62,578 nucleotides of DNA from Gammaproteobacteria bacterium (GCA_013289615.1 JABCZO010000025.1:1-62578), one strand, 5' to 3'. Counted from the stretch's first letter, positions 35,028 to 44,942 are shown. The notes: generated by a model from the letters alone, not told the origin. Numbers and translations: made by a program.

Positions 35028-37253
35028 ATGTTCCGTTCCCTCATCACCCGTACCGTGCTGCCGCTGCTGCTCGCCGCGGGCGTGGTCGCCTACTTCGGGC
35101 TGCCGTACATCGATCGGCTGCTGACCGAGTGGTTTCGCACCGATGTGGAACTGCGCGCTCGGGTGTTGATGAGTTCGCTCGAGGAGTCGCTGCCGGCACT
35201 GGTGGCCAGGAGCGATCAGCAGGGCCTGCGCCGCTACACCGCCAAGGTCCTGGCCGATCAGCGCGTGCTGGGAATACTGATCTGCCTGCCGCAGGGCGGG
35301 ACAGTATTCAAGACCGAGTTCGTACCCACATCGGTCAGCTGCGAGAGTGCCCAGGAGCTCAGTGATGGGCAGAGCGTCGTGCGTCACGCACCGCTCGGCT
35401 CGGTACTGGTGTCGGTGTTCGATCAGAAGCCTGCCGGCCAGACCCCTTATCGCGTGGCGATCCTGTATGACCTGAGCTTTGTCGACAGCCGGCAGAGTAC
35501 CGCGCGCGACTACATGCTCGCGTTCGTGGGCATATCGCTGGTCATCCTGGCGCTGTTCCTGGTGCTGGCGGCCTGGCTGGTGGTGCGTCGCTGGGCCAAG
35601 ATCCTGATCGGCGACATCACCGGCCGCCGGTTTTTCGACGATGCCAAGTCGGGCCCGATATCGCTGCCGATCCTGCGCCAGGTACGCAAGGCATTAAGCG
35701 AGATGGAGGAAACCCAGCGGGCGGAGATCGATTACCGCGAGAACTGGACGCCGCAGGCACTGCAACTGGTGGTGCGCGATCAGCTGCACTCGCCGCAGAT
35801 CATCGTGGTGTCCAATCGCGAACCATACGCCCATGAATTCAACGAAACCGGTGCCATCGTTGTGCAGGTACCTGCCAGCGGCATGGTGACCGCGCTCGAG
35901 CCGGTGATGCGCGCCTGTTCGGGTACCTGGGTTGCGCACGGCAGCGGTTCCGCGGACCGGGAGGTGGTGGACCGCTCCGACAGGGTACGGGTGCCGCCCG
36001 ACGATCCTTCCTATACGCTGCGGCGTGTCTGGCTATCGGAGTCCGAGGAGCAGGGCTTCTACTACGGCCTGTCGAATGAAGGCCTGTGGCCGCTGTGCCA
36101 CCTGGCATATGTGCGCCCGGCGTTTCGCGGTGAGGATTGGGCGGTTTATCAGTCAGTGAACCGCAAATTCGCCGAGGTGGTCGCGCACGAGGCGCAGTCC
36201 GACAACCCGGTCATCCTGATTCAGGACTTTCACTTTGCGATGCTGCCCGGATACCTGCGCACGCGGCGGCCGAAGGCCACGATTGTGCTGTTCTGGCACA
36301 TACCGTGGCCCAACGTGGAGACCTTCGGGGTCTGCCCATGGAAGCGCGAGATGCTGTCGCACATGCTGATGGCCGATATCCTGGGCTTTCACACGCTCTA
36401 TCACTGCCAGAATTTCCTGGCGACGCTCGACCGCTTCATCGAGTGCCAGATCGACCACGAGCGAATGACGGTGGCGCTGCAGGGGCATATCTGCCGTGTC
36501 GCAGCCTATCCGATCTCGATCGAATGGCCGCCGCGATGGCTGCAGAGCATGCCCGATGTCCAGCTCTCGCGCCGCACCGTGCGCGAACGATTTGGCATCG
36601 CCGAACACGTCATCCTGGCGCTGGGTGTGGAGCGCTGGGACTTCACCAAGGGTGTGATCGAACGTTGCCTGGCGCTCGAGCTGCTGCTGGAGCAGAACCC
36701 GCGGCTGCGCGGCCAGGTCACACTGTTGCAGATCGCAGCGCCCTCGCGCAGCAAGCTGGCGGCATACAAGGCACTGCAGCGCGCGACCCTTACCGAGGTC
36801 GAGCGCATCAATAAACTGTTTGCGACCGCGGACTGGAAACCGATTGTGCTGATCGGCAAGCACCAGCCGCCCGAGCAGGTATTCGAACTCTACCGGGCGG
36901 CCGATTTCTGCATCGTCAACAGCCTGCACGATGGCATGAACCTGGTGGCCAAGGAGTTCGTTGCCGCGCGCGATGACGAAGACGGCGTACTCATACTCAG
37001 TACTTTTGCCGGCGCCGCTCGCGAGCTGGTCGAAGCCATCCTGGTCAATCCGTTCGACGTCGGCGAGACTGCGGCGGCGATCCGGCGTGCGATCGACATG
37101 CCGCGCGAGCAGCGGCGGCAGCGCATGCAGCTGATGCGACGTACCATCAAGGAAAACAACGTCTACCGCTGGGCCGGACGCATGCTGACGGACGCGGCGC
37201 GCATCCGGCAGCGACAGGCCCTGTCGATCGGGCAGGAGTCGTCGGTGAGCTAG
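35028..37253 (+). CDS. Membrane-anchored trehalose-6-phosphate synthase
   Basis: A 741-residue GT20 enzyme making trehalose-6-phosphate. An N-terminal transmembrane segment (about 8-28) and a second at about 165-190 bracket a periplasmic-like domain, as in sensor proteins. The GT20 domain begins near residue 255 at [11 protein letters not shown]. It continues with a shortened [40 protein letters not shown] loop FWHIPWPN, and C-terminal [16 protein letters not shown]. No OtsB phosphatase lies next to it. The membrane anchor plus possible sensor domain is unusual against the 450-500 residues of OtsA. Confidence 0.88.
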   Translation: MFRSLITRTVLPLLLAAGVVAYFGLPYIDRLLTEWFRTDVELRARVLMSSLEESLPALVARSDQQGLRRYTAKVLADQRVLGILICLPQGGTVFKTEFVPTSVSCESAQELSDGQSVVRHAPLGSVLVSVFDQKPAGQTPYRVAILYDLSFVDSRQSTARDYMLAFVGISLVILALFLVLAAWLVVRRWAKILIGDITGRRFFDDAKSGPISLPILRQVRKALSEMEETQRAEIDYRENWTPQALQLVVRDQLHSPQIIVVSNREPYAHEFNETGAIVVQVPASGMVTALEPVMRACSGTWVAHGSGSADREVVDRSDRVRVPPDDPSYTLRRVWLSESEEQGFYYGLSNEGLWPLCHLAYVRPAFRGEDWAVYQSVNRKFAEVVAHEAQSDNPVILIQDFHFAMLPGYLRTRRPKATIVLFWHIPWPNVETFGVCPWKREMLSHMLMADILGFHTLYHCQNFLATLDRFIECQIDHERMTVALQGHICRVAAYPISIEWPPRWLQSMPDVQLSRRTVRERFGIAEHVILALGVERWDFTKGVIERCLALELLLEQNPRLRGQVTLLQIAAPSRSKLAAYKALQRATLTEVERINKLFATADWKPIVLIGKHQPPEQVFELYRAADFCIVNSLHDGMNLVAKEFVAARDDEDGVLILSTFAGAARELVEAILVNPFDVGETAAAIRRAIDMPREQRRQRMQLMRRTIKENNVYRWAGRMLTDAARIRQRQALSIGQESSVS

Positions 37254-37290
37254 TGGCTGCACAAAGACCGCGGCTGCGAAGTAGACTAAA

Positions 37291-38970
37291 ATGGTCGCCC
37301 GCTGCGTCACCGATCGAGGAGCCACTTTGTATTCAGCCGGTACTTCCCGCATCGCCCGCTGGGCAATCATCCCTTTGCTGCTGCAGTCGGTCGCGCTGCG
37401 CTCAGCCGAATCGAGCGCGGCCAGCAAGGCCGAGGACACCAAGTCGGCCGCCGCCGTGGTGCACTTCACGCCGGAGCAGCAAAGCAGCAAGGGCTCGGTC
37501 ACGATCGAGGGTCGGCACATCGACTACGACGCCTATGCCGGCACCCTGGTCGTGCACCCAAAGGACTGGGACGATGTGCCGCAGAATGCGCCGAAGGATG
37601 ACGACAAGAATCCGCGGCCCGAGGCGAGCATGTTCTATGTCGCCTATTTCAAGGCCGCCGACAAAGCCGCGAGCGACAGGAGTGCGCCACGGCCGTTGAC
37701 CTTCGTGTTCAATGGTGGCCCCGGTTCGGCCACGATGTGGCTGCACATGGGCGCGTTCGGCCCGCGACGTGTGCTGACGGCGGAAGATTCGCACACGCCC
37801 GCGGCGCCGTACTCGCTGGTCAACAACGAGTACAGCCTGCTCGATGCCAGCGATCTGGTTTTCATAGACGCGCCCGGCGTCGGCTTCTCTCGCATCGCCG
37901 GCACCGACCGTGACAAGGCGTTCTACGGCGTGGACCAGGACGCGCAGGCTTTTGCCGATTTCATCCTCCAGTTCCTGTCGAAGTACGGCCGCTGGAATTC
38001 GCCGAAGTACCTGTTCGGGGAGAGCTACGGCACGACGCGCGCCGCGGTCCTGGTCGGCCTGCTCGAGACCGAGCACGATGTGGATTTCAACGGCGTCATC
38101 ATGCTCTCGCAGATACTTAATTTTGATGCCAGTCCGGACGGCCCGCAGGCCAACCCGGGTACCGAGCTACCCTATGAGCTCGCGCTGCCCACCTATGCCG
38201 CCTCCGCCTGGTATCACCACAAGCAAACCGCGGCGCCGCCGGACCTGACAGCACTGCTCACCGAGGTCGAACACTTCGCGATGACCGACTATGCGGTGGC
38301 GCTCGCGGCCGGTTCGGCCCTGCCAGCAACGCAACGGGATGCGATAGCCGCCAAGCTGCACGAGTACACCGGGCTGCCGGTCAGTTACATACTCAGGGCG
38401 GATCTGCGCATCAGCGGAGGGGAATTCGAGCAGACGCTGCTGGGGGATGCGGACCTTACCACCGGGCGCCTGGATTCGCGCTTTTCCGGTCCGGCGATGG
38501 ACCCGCTCAGCAAGGAGGCGGACTACGACCCGCAATCGGCGGCGATATCCTCCGCCTATGTCTCCTCGTTCAACGACTACGTGCGTAAGGAGCTCAAGTA
38601 CGGCCAGGACAAGGCATTCAAGCCCAAAGTCGACATAGAGAAGAGCTGGAATTTCCAGCGTCATGCGCCTGGCAGCGCCGACGTGCTGGCGGGATCGCTC
38701 AATGTGATGCCGGATCTTGCGGTGGCGATGAAGTACAACCCCGGCCTGCACGTGATGCTCAACGGCGGCTATTTCGACGTAGCGACGCCGTTCTACCAGG
38801 GCATCTACGAAATGCAGCACCTGCCAATCCCGGCGACGCTGCAGAAAAATATCGAGTACGCGCAATACCAGTCCGGCCACATGGTGTATGCACGTGAACA
38901 CTCGCTCAAGGAATTGCACGCCAAGGTGGCGGACTTCATCCGGCGTACCCAGGGACCAAAGGCACCGTAA
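37291..38970 (+). CDS. Peptidase S10 family serine carboxypeptidase-like protein
   Basis: A 559-residue secreted alpha/beta-hydrolase. A signal region at about 20-35 is followed by FVFNGGPGSATMWLHMG (oxyanion hole), the nucleophile Ser in FGESYGTTRAAVL, catalytic Asp in LNGGYFDVATPF, and His in YQSGHMVY. Eukaryotic relatives are vacuolar carboxypeptidases; bacterial ones are envelope peptidases. It is followed after 25 bases by a RidA-like gene with a clear ribosome-binding site. Confidence 0.85.
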   Translation: MVARCVTDRGATLYSAGTSRIARWAIIPLLLQSVALRSAESSAASKAEDTKSAAAVVHFTPEQQSSKGSVTIEGRHIDYDAYAGTLVVHPKDWDDVPQNAPKDDDKNPRPEASMFYVAYFKAADKAASDRSAPRPLTFVFNGGPGSATMWLHMGAFGPRRVLTAEDSHTPAAPYSLVNNEYSLLDASDLVFIDAPGVGFSRIAGTDRDKAFYGVDQDAQAFADFILQFLSKYGRWNSPKYLFGESYGTTRAAVLVGLLETEHDVDFNGVIMLSQILNFDASPDGPQANPGTELPYELALPTYAASAWYHHKQTAAPPDLTALLTEVEHFAMTDYAVALAAGSALPATQRDAIAAKLHEYTGLPVSYILRADLRISGGEFEQTLLGDADLTTGRLDSRFSGPAMDPLSKEADYDPQSAAISSAYVSSFNDYVRKELKYGQDKAFKPKVDIEKSWNFQRHAPGSADVLAGSLNVMPDLAVAMKYNPGLHVMLNGGYFDVATPFYQGIYEMQHLPIPATLQKNIEYAQYQSGHMVYAREHSLKELHAKVADFIRRTQGPKAP

Positions 38971-38995
38971 CAACAACTGCAAGGAGGAACACGAC

Positions 38996-39475
38996 ATGAA
39001 GAGCATTGCCGGTATGATGATTGTCGCGGCTGGCATCCTGGCGCCGCCGGTGCTGGTTGCTGCGGACAAAGACCCCAGTTACATAGTGGCCGATCAATCC
39101 GCGGCACGATCCCAGTTGCCGTTCAGCGACGCGGTGCTTGCAGGCAACACGTTGTATGTGGCGGGCACGCTGGGTCTGGATCCGAAGACGATGAGCGATC
39201 CCAAGACGGCACGGGTGCCGGAGGATCCTGCGCTCGAAGCCAGGCTGGTGATGGAGGCCGTCAAGCATACGGTCGAAGCGGCCGGCTACAAGATGGATGA
39301 TTTCGTGAGCATCCAGGTGTTCTGCACCGACCTTGGACTGTACGGTGCGTTCAACGATATCTACCGCAGCTACTTCAACGGGCATTTTCCGGCGCGCGCG
39401 TTTATCGGAGTGGACAAGCTGGTGCGTGGAGCGCGCTTCGAGGTAATGGGCACCGCCGTCAAGGCTGCGCACTAG
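38996..39475 (+). CDS. RidA-family protein with signal peptide
   Basis: A 159-residue protein. A signal peptide (MKSIAGMMIVAAGILAPPVL) is followed by a YjgF/YER057c/UK114 fold: FSDAVLAGNTLYVAGTLGLD, EAAGYKMDDFVSIQVFCTDL and HFPARAFIGVDKLVRGARFE. The last motif carries the Arg that binds imine/enamine substrates in RidA. Cytosolic RidA lacks a signal, so this one is probably periplasmic. The ATG at 38996 follows AAGGAGGA; longer frames are overlaps with the S10 gene. Confidence 0.85.
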   Translation: MKSIAGMMIVAAGILAPPVLVAADKDPSYIVADQSAARSQLPFSDAVLAGNTLYVAGTLGLDPKTMSDPKTARVPEDPALEARLVMEAVKHTVEAAGYKMDDFVSIQVFCTDLGLYGAFNDIYRSYFNGHFPARAFIGVDKLVRGARFEVMGTAVKAAH

Positions 39476-39542
39476 GGCCGCACGCCAGCGGCGCGTCGCC
39501 GGCCGATGCGGCGCGCATGCACTGCGGTGCGCCGCAATCGTC

Positions 39543-41342
39543 ATGAACAGCGTCCGCCAGCGTGCCGACTATCCGCAGATGCTCGCCGCAGCGACCTCGG
39601 AGCGCGTACGCGTTCAACTTGCCGCTTCCTGGATTCATAGCGTTTTCGATCAGTTCTATCGGGACTTCCTGAGCCTCACCTGGAGCGCAAAGGCGGCCTT
39701 CGAAACCCGCGATTACGCGGCCTCGGTCGCCCTTGCGAAGAGGCGATTGGGGCTCTACAACGCCACGGTATACGCGCTGGCATGGGATCTGCGCGCGGCG
39801 TTTCCCGCGCTGGCGCAGCGCCAGTCGCTGTGGGCCCAGGTAGAGGCCGCCTTCCTGCCGACGGTGGAGGGGCGCTACGAGGCGGATCTTGCCCTGGCCT
39901 ACATCCATTCCACACGCCGGCGGGTGCATCATGGCGAGTGGACGCCGGTCGAGTACGGTTTCGGAGAGCAACGTCCCGCGGCAGGCTCGCGCAATGCCGT
40001 CTATGAGACGTTCGCGTGTTCCTGGCCGCTGGATCACCGGGTGATGCAGAGAATCCTGGAAGTCGCCGAGCTGTCGGTCCCGTTCCGCGATCAGGCGGGG
40101 GACGCACTGCGCATAGCGAGGCGGCTCAACGACGTATTGGCCGGCAAGCTGGGCGCAGGTCTGCATGCGATCGAGATGATCCGCGGCGGCTTCTTTCGCA
40201 ATCGGGGTGCCTATCTGGTCGGTCGGCTGGTCCTGAATGGGAACGAATACCGGCCGTTTGTGATTGCGCTGCTGAACGAACTGGACGGAGTGGCAGCTGC
40301 CGCCGTGCTGCATGTGGTATCGCATGTGCACAACCTCTTCAATACGACCGAGGCGCCGTGCCAGGTGACCAACCTGCACTATCACGAACTGAGCGCCTTC
40401 CTGCACAGCATCATGCCGCGCCGGCCGCTGGGGTTGCATTACTCGACCATAGGTTTTCATCACGTCAGCAAGGTAGCGGTGATGAATGAGGTCAGACGGC
40501 ATCTGGGCACCAATCGCGAACTGCTGGACACCGCCCCGGGATTTCCCGGGACGGTGGCGATAGCGTTCACCTCACCACGCTCGGACTATATTCTCAAGGT
40601 CATTCGCGACCGTCCAACCGACGGCTACAAGTGGCACAGCTTCGAAGGCGTCGATGTGGTGCTGGAGAAATATAAACGCGTGCACGAGATCAATCGCACC
40701 GGCAGCATGCTCGACAATATCCTCTACTACAACCTCAAGCTGGACTGTTCCTGGTTCAAGCCCGCGCTGATGAAAGAACTACTCAGCGCCGCAAGCAACG
40801 CCGTGCAGTTGCAGGATGAGGCGCTGATCTTCAAATACCTGGTGGTGCAGCGAAAGCTGACGCCGCTGAACGTCTTTCTCGCCAATGCGCCCGAAGACAA
40901 GGCCAGCCGCGCCATCGTCAATCTTGGCTACTGCATCAGGAACAATGCCGCGGCCAACGTGTTCAACAAGGACTTCGACGCCCGCAATTACGGCGTCAGC
41001 CGTTACCTGAAAGTGTTCCTGTACGACTACGATGCGGTGGAGATCCTAACCGACGTCAAGGTACGCACCAATCGGGACCGGTACGAGGGCGAAGAGGACG
41101 TACCCGGCTGGTTCTTTGAAGAGGGCGTGGTATTTCTCCCCGAGGAGATCGTCGTCGGCCTGCGGGTCGGCAACCGCTCGCTGCGTCGGGCGTTCCGTCA
41201 CGCACACGGCGATCTGATGACGGTGGAGTACTGGGAGCGCTTGCAGCAGGAGCTGCGCGCCGGCGAGGTACCCGGCATCCACACGTTTCCCGAGTCCTGC
41301 TACCTGAGCGATCCGGGCGTCGAGACCGTCGCCAACGAGTAG
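39543..41342 (+). CDS. aceK: Isocitrate dehydrogenase kinase/phosphatase
   Basis: A 599-residue bifunctional enzyme that phosphorylates and dephosphorylates isocitrate dehydrogenase, diverting flux to the glyoxylate shunt. The N-terminal regulatory part is followed by the kinase fold, with VIRDRPTDGYKWHSFEGVD, then KLTPLNVFLANA and NLGYCIRNNAAANVFNKDF, and DYDAVEILTDVKVR, all well known in AceK. No aceA or aceB lies next to it. Start ATG at 39543, after an AT-poor leader. Confidence 0.95.
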   Translation: MNSVRQRADYPQMLAAATSERVRVQLAASWIHSVFDQFYRDFLSLTWSAKAAFETRDYAASVALAKRRLGLYNATVYALAWDLRAAFPALAQRQSLWAQVEAAFLPTVEGRYEADLALAYIHSTRRRVHHGEWTPVEYGFGEQRPAAGSRNAVYETFACSWPLDHRVMQRILEVAELSVPFRDQAGDALRIARRLNDVLAGKLGAGLHAIEMIRGGFFRNRGAYLVGRLVLNGNEYRPFVIALLNELDGVAAAAVLHVVSHVHNLFNTTEAPCQVTNLHYHELSAFLHSIMPRRPLGLHYSTIGFHHVSKVAVMNEVRRHLGTNRELLDTAPGFPGTVAIAFTSPRSDYILKVIRDRPTDGYKWHSFEGVDVVLEKYKRVHEINRTGSMLDNILYYNLKLDCSWFKPALMKELLSAASNAVQLQDEALIFKYLVVQRKLTPLNVFLANAPEDKASRAIVNLGYCIRNNAAANVFNKDFDARNYGVSRYLKVFLYDYDAVEILTDVKVRTNRDRYEGEEDVPGWFFEEGVVFLPEEIVVGLRVGNRSLRRAFRHAHGDLMTVEYWERLQQELRAGEVPGIHTFPESCYLSDPGVETVANE

Positions 41343-41666
41343 AATCCGCTGCGGTCGTGCCACCTTCGCCTTCGCACGTCGAGCGCATCGTACAGATGAT
41401 GCTTACCAGACATCATGGCCCCCGCCGTTCTGGCGAAGGCGATTAGAGTGAAGGCCTCGGCAGCGATCATCATCACCGCGTTACGAAACGATGGAATTAT
41501 CGTGGCCGACAACGGACAAAGCGGAGGCCTGATCGGCACTCCGGATGCGCGCAGGAACGACGACGATCTGTCATGTCTCATCGTCAGCAATGACAGCGGT
41601 GCCACTCAATAGTCGGGGTGCATAGTTGCCGGTGCCTCTGGAACGCTAATAGAATCGGCGACCTCC
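41343..41666. other. Intergenic region upstream of tRNA-Gly with a decayed coding remnant
   Basis: Apart from the short remnant at 41415-41612 nothing functional is visible before the tRNA. No island-type direct repeat of the tRNA end is seen here. Confidence 0.4.
41415..41612 (+). pseudogene. C-terminal remnant of a secreted-protein family
   Basis: The 65-residue frame reads AIRVKASAAIIITALRNDG and then IIVADNGQSGGLIGTPDAR. This resembles the common C-terminal pattern IRLKAS..I..ALK.YG.IVADNGS...I.GT.D.RW, found in uncharacterised secreted proteins. Key residues are altered and the rest of the gene is missing. It is probably a relic, possibly of an earlier insertion next to the tRNA gene. 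Confidence 0.45.
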
Positions 41667-41740
41667 GCGGGTGTAGTTCAATGGTAGAACTGCAGCTTCC
41701 CAAGCTGCTAACGTGGGTTCGATTCCCATCACCCGCTCCA
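41667..41740 (+). tRNA. tRNA-Gly(CCC)
   Basis: A 74-base cloverleaf. The acceptor stem GCGGGTG pairs with CACCCGC, with U73 as discriminator and an encoded CCA. The anticodon stem GCAGC/GCTGC holds the loop TTCCCAA, giving anticodon CCC. The T-loop is GTGGGTTCGATTCCCAT. It reads GGG codons. Confidence 0.96.
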
Positions 41741-41841
41741 GCCCTACGGCCTCACAAGGCAAGTGGCGGCGATCGTAGCGGTGCCAAATCCGCGATCGCG
41801 CGGGAAAACAGTGCGGCGGGCCCAAGTTTGCCATTTTAGGG

Positions 41842-42216
41842 TTAGGCCTTGGGTTCGTGGCAAACCACTTCGATGTTATGCCCGTCCGGATCAATGACGA
41901 AAGCTGCATAGTAGTTCGCGTGGTAGTGCGGGCGCAGACCAGGCGCACCATTGTCTTTGCCACCCGCCTCCAGAGCCGCGCGATAGAAAGCTTCGACTTG
42001 CTGGCGATTCTCGGCCGTGAACGCCAAGTGAAGATGCGCCGGCTTCTCCTCGGTTTGATACAGGCACAATGAAGCCTTACCCATTGGGCTAAGCTCGACA
42101 CCGTACGTCGGCAGTCCCTCCTGGACAACAGCTACGCCGAGCGGTTCGAGTGCCTTGAGGAAGAACGCTTTGCTCGCTACATAGTCGCTGACTCCGAATT
42201 TGACGTGGTCAAACAT
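41842..42216 (-). CDS. VOC-family (glyoxalase/bleomycin-resistance fold) protein
   Basis: A 124-residue single VOC domain. MFDHVKFGVSDYVASKAFF is the first strand-helix with a metal-ligand His. HLHLAFTAENRQQVEAFY and the C-terminal YAAFVIDPDGHNIEVVCHE with its Glu are standard. Relatives are annotated as glyoxalase-like or lactoylglutathione lyase-like, but the substrate is unknown. It is the nearest gene downstream of the tRNA, pointing towards it. Confidence 0.85.
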   Translation of the reverse strand: MFDHVKFGVSDYVASKAFFLKALEPLGVAVVQEGLPTYGVELSPMGKASLCLYQTEEKPAHLHLAFTAENRQQVEAFYRAALEAGGKDNGAPGLRPHYHANYYAAFVIDPDGHNIEVVCHEPKA

Positions 42217-42261
42217 GAGTTCTCCTGCGTAGCGGAGGCCAACTGCGAATTGGCGAGGCGC

Positions 42262-43434
42262 TCACGCTGGTGGAAATAGCGACTGGATCGTGTAAATCGC
42301 GTGTTCGGCCTCCACCCGATCAGGCGCGGTGGTGTCAACTCCGTAGCCGTAATAATCGTCGTTGCCAATCACTTGGAAAACAAAGCCGTCACGACGCGGA
42401 ATGAAGATGCTGTCACGGTACTGGAGGCCATAGCGAATCCCTTCTTGTGGCGGTGTGCGCGCCACCTGTCCGCGCACCGGAATGACCGATTCGTCGTTGA
42501 GAAGAGCACGGGCACCGTAGCCAGTTGCATGAACCAGTGTTTTCTGCGGAAGGCGAGCAAAGTCGGCAGGCGATGTGAACTCTGTGACCTCGATCTTCCC
42601 GCCGGCGGACCGGAAGTCCGACACTAAAAAGTGCGTGTAGGCACTTAGGTTGAACATAAACTCCGTGGAACGCGTCAGTGTGTGTGCTCCTAAGGTATGC
42701 GTCCCAACTGGGAACGTGCGGTCCTTGGGTTCGAGGTCGGAGAGTAGCTCGCCTTCGAGTTGGGCGAATGCGGGCCGGCCCTCGTTGGCCGCATTACCGC
42801 CCAGTGCGGCCTGCCGGTCGCTTACGGCGTAAAAGTCGAGGTATTCGACTGGCTGATCGGCCAGCCCGAGGAGGCCTTGGTACGTCCGATACGAGTAGCG
42901 TGCTCGCTCGTTCCAGGTTTTTTTGAACTCGGGCGTGGCATATTTGGCCAGTGCGATGCGCGAGTCGGGTGAGAACACGCCCGTCGCCCAGGAGGAGCGC
43001 GTAAAGGGCGGCAGATCTTTCGCGTATATCGTGACGCGCGCGCCTGTGCGCGCGAGCAGAACGGCGGTGGTGAGACCGATCGCCCCACAGCCAATGACAG
43101 CGAAGTCGCGTTCGCCTGTGGCCAGCGCCATCTGCATTGCTTCGTAGCCCGATCCCCAGGAAAGCGACCAGCCGCTGCCGCCGTGTCCGTAGTGATGAAT
43201 CACAGTCTGGTCGCGTAGGCGTTCAGCCTCGAGGCGTGGACCCTGCGCTCGGAAGGGTCGTGTGCACACCGTGATCGCCGAGATCCGATCCGGTGCAATT
43301 TGCAGTGGTGGAAGTACGAGTTGAGAAGGACTGGAGGGCCTCCGCGTGTCAATCGCGCAACCGCCCAAAGCACCGACGACGCCCGCGGCCGCGGCTCGGG
43401 TCAGAAAATCTCGGCGCGGAATGAATGATGCCAT
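42262..43434 (-). CDS. FAD-dependent oxidoreductase, D-amino-acid-oxidase-like, exported
   Basis: A 390-residue flavoprotein. The N-terminus FIPRRDFLTRAAAAG then GGC is a Tat signal with a possible lipobox. The FAD-binding Rossmann motif is DFAVIGCGAIGLTTAVLLA. The fold resembles D-amino-acid oxidases; VHATGYGARALLNDES and VRGQVARTPP fit, and PRRDGFVFQVIGNDDYYG is near the C-terminus. Export through Tat would occur with bound cofactor. Confidence 0.8.
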   Translation of the reverse strand: MASFIPRRDFLTRAAAAGVVGALGGCAIDTRRPSSPSQLVLPPLQIAPDRISAITVCTRPFRAQGPRLEAERLRDQTVIHHYGHGGSGWSLSWGSGYEAMQMALATGERDFAVIGCGAIGLTTAVLLARTGARVTIYAKDLPPFTRSSWATGVFSPDSRIALAKYATPEFKKTWNERARYSYRTYQGLLGLADQPVEYLDFYAVSDRQAALGGNAANEGRPAFAQLEGELLSDLEPKDRTFPVGTHTLGAHTLTRSTEFMFNLSAYTHFLVSDFRSAGGKIEVTEFTSPADFARLPQKTLVHATGYGARALLNDESVIPVRGQVARTPPQEGIRYGLQYRDSIFIPRRDGFVFQVIGNDDYYGYGVDTTAPDRVEAEHAIYTIQSLFPPA

Positions 43435-43511
43435 CCCAGTGCATCTCCCGGATGCGGTCTTGAGGGTGGGAAACGAGTGTAGCGCCTAGTTCGGACGTGG
43501 GCCGGTGTTTT

Positions 43512-43946
43512 TCACGCGCCGGAGGTCAGCGCGTTCCACGCGGCCAATGAGTCCATGTAATCCCTCCAATGCGCAATCCGTCGATTCTCAATCTTGATGA
43601 TCGAGCAGAACCGATTGTTGTACGCGACCCCGCTCGCGATGATCGTCCCATGAACTTCGTACTCGATCACCATGACCTGACCATTGTCAGTCGAATGTTT
43701 GATCAGATGATCCGCGGAATGAAGTTCAATATGCTTGCCATATCCACGGAAACTCTCCATCAGGTCGCTACGACCCCGCGTGATTCGAGGCCATCCAGGA
43801 AAAGCGTAGAGGACCTCATAGACGATGTCGTCAGAGACACAATCGAAGAAGTGCTCGCCGTTAACGAGAGTTCCCAAGGCACCTCGAACCATATCGAAGT
43901 AGGGGCTGATGGGCTTGTAGGTTGCGTATTTGCTGTTCGACATCAT
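43512..43946 (-). CDS. SnoaL-like/NTF2-fold protein
   Basis: A 144-residue protein of the nuclear-transport-factor-2 fold. VRGALGTLVNGEHFFDCVSD, ITRGRSDLMESFRGYGKHI and the closing RIAHWRDYMDSLAAW match SnoaL-like isomerases/hydratases or limonene-epoxide-hydrolase-like proteins. The active site is not predictable. The ATG at 43946 starts at the domain; the upstream 17 residues of the frame are not conserved-looking. It lies 13 bases after the VOC gene. Confidence 0.75.
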   Translation of the reverse strand: MMSNSKYATYKPISPYFDMVRGALGTLVNGEHFFDCVSDDIVYEVLYAFPGWPRITRGRSDLMESFRGYGKHIELHSADHLIKHSTDNGQVMVIEYEVHGTIIASGVAYNNRFCSIIKIENRRIAHWRDYMDSLAAWNALTSGA

Positions 43947-43959
43947 TTCCGACGCCAGC

Positions 43960-44436
43960 TCAGCCGCGCCGCGCTGACTCGATCGCAGCGATATCAATCT
44001 TTTTCATTCCCATCATCACGTCGAAGGCGCGCTTGGCGGCAGCGGGATCGGGATCGCTCAGTGCGTCTGTTAGCGCCCGGGGGGTGATCTGCCAGGAAAT
44101 GCCCCACCTGTCCTTGCACCAGCCGCACTGGCTCTCTGCGCCTCCGCTGCCCACGATTGCATGCCAGTAGCGGTCGGTCTCGGACTGGTCGTCGGTGATG
44201 ACCTGGAACGAGAAGGCCTCATTGTGCTTAATTGTCGGGCCGCCGTTGAGGCCGATACAAGGCAGTCCCATCACCGTGAACTCGACCGTAAGCACGTCGC
44301 CCTGCTTACCAGCCGGATAGTCACCCGGTGCACGGTAAACCGCTTCGATTGCACTGTTGGGAAAGGTGCGCGCATAAAAATTGGCGGCGTCGACAGCGGT
44401 GCCGTCATACCAAAGGCAAATTGTATTTTTAGCCAT
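43960..44436 (-). CDS. VOC-family PhnB-like protein
   Basis: A 158-residue VOC protein of the PhnB or 3-demethylubiquinone-methyltransferase-like group. It starts MAKNTICLWYDGTAVDAANF and contains GLPCIGLNGGPTIKHNEAFS, CGWCKDRWGISWQITP and the C-terminal AFDVMMGMKKIDIAAI. Length and motifs fit the family well. The start ATG at 44436 is followed directly by the domain; the frame before it overlaps the DoxX end. Substrate unknown. Confidence 0.85.
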   Translation of the reverse strand: MAKNTICLWYDGTAVDAANFYARTFPNSAIEAVYRAPGDYPAGKQGDVLTVEFTVMGLPCIGLNGGPTIKHNEAFSFQVITDDQSETDRYWHAIVGSGGAESQCGWCKDRWGISWQITPRALTDALSDPDPAAAKRAFDVMMGMKKIDIAAIESARRG

Positions 44437-44483
44437 CACAAGTCTCCATATACAGGGAACTCGGATTGATTCGATCGACGGCG

Positions 44484-44942
44484 CTACTCCTGAGACGACG
44501 TGCGTAGTGCCTGGCGAGCGGGGAGACCAGCGGACGCGTTTGCCAAGCGCCGGATCGGCAAGATCTGACGCACGCTGCCGTCCCGAAGCCAGAAGCCACC
44601 CCACAGAAGCGCCGCAATGATCAACGCGAAGGCTAGATCAAACAGCGGCGCCCCGATCCTTACCTTGCTCGCCACGGCCCCTCCAAGATAGGCCGTCAGC
44701 AGCAGCGCTCCAAGAAACGACGTGCGCGGCAGGAGGTGGAGCAAAACGCTCAGCAGAAGGATGGCACCAATGCCAATAATGGTGGATTCCGGAAATCCCA
44801 GCTGCGTCGTCGCCTCTACGACGAAGGAGGGCTTGAACAGCTTCATGATTCCATCGAGCAGCAGAAACAGGATGGGCAGCGCACTGACTACTCGCCCCGC
44901 CCAGCGCTGCCGATTGGTTACCTCGGATCCATAGCCTTGCAT
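44484..44942 (-). CDS. DoxX-family membrane protein
   Basis: A 152-residue membrane protein with four hydrophobic segments. RVVSALPILFLLLDGIMKLF and LGALLLTAYLGGAVASKVR are typical of DoxX-like proteins, a family linked to quinone or redox stress in some bacteria. It is the promoter-proximal gene of the minus-strand run to 41842. Its last 12 codons contain TGCGTAGTG, a chance likeness to the mobile-element end. Confidence 0.8.
   Translation of the reverse strand: MQGYGSEVTNRQRWAGRVVSALPILFLLLDGIMKLFKPSFVVEATTQLGFPESTIIGIGAILLLSVLLHLLPRTSFLGALLLTAYLGGAVASKVRIGAPLFDLAFALIIAALLWGGFWLRDGSVRQILPIRRLANASAGLPARQALRTSSQE

Noticed and set aside
36153..37520. 455-residue minus-strand open frame
   Set aside because: Antisense to the trehalose-phosphate synthase gene. 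It has no start context or recognisable domain.
44501..44509. TGCGTAGTG, resembling the core of the mobile-element end
   Set aside because: Only nine bases match. It lies within the DoxX coding sequence and lacks the flanking CATTTG and CACCC parts, so it is a chance match.
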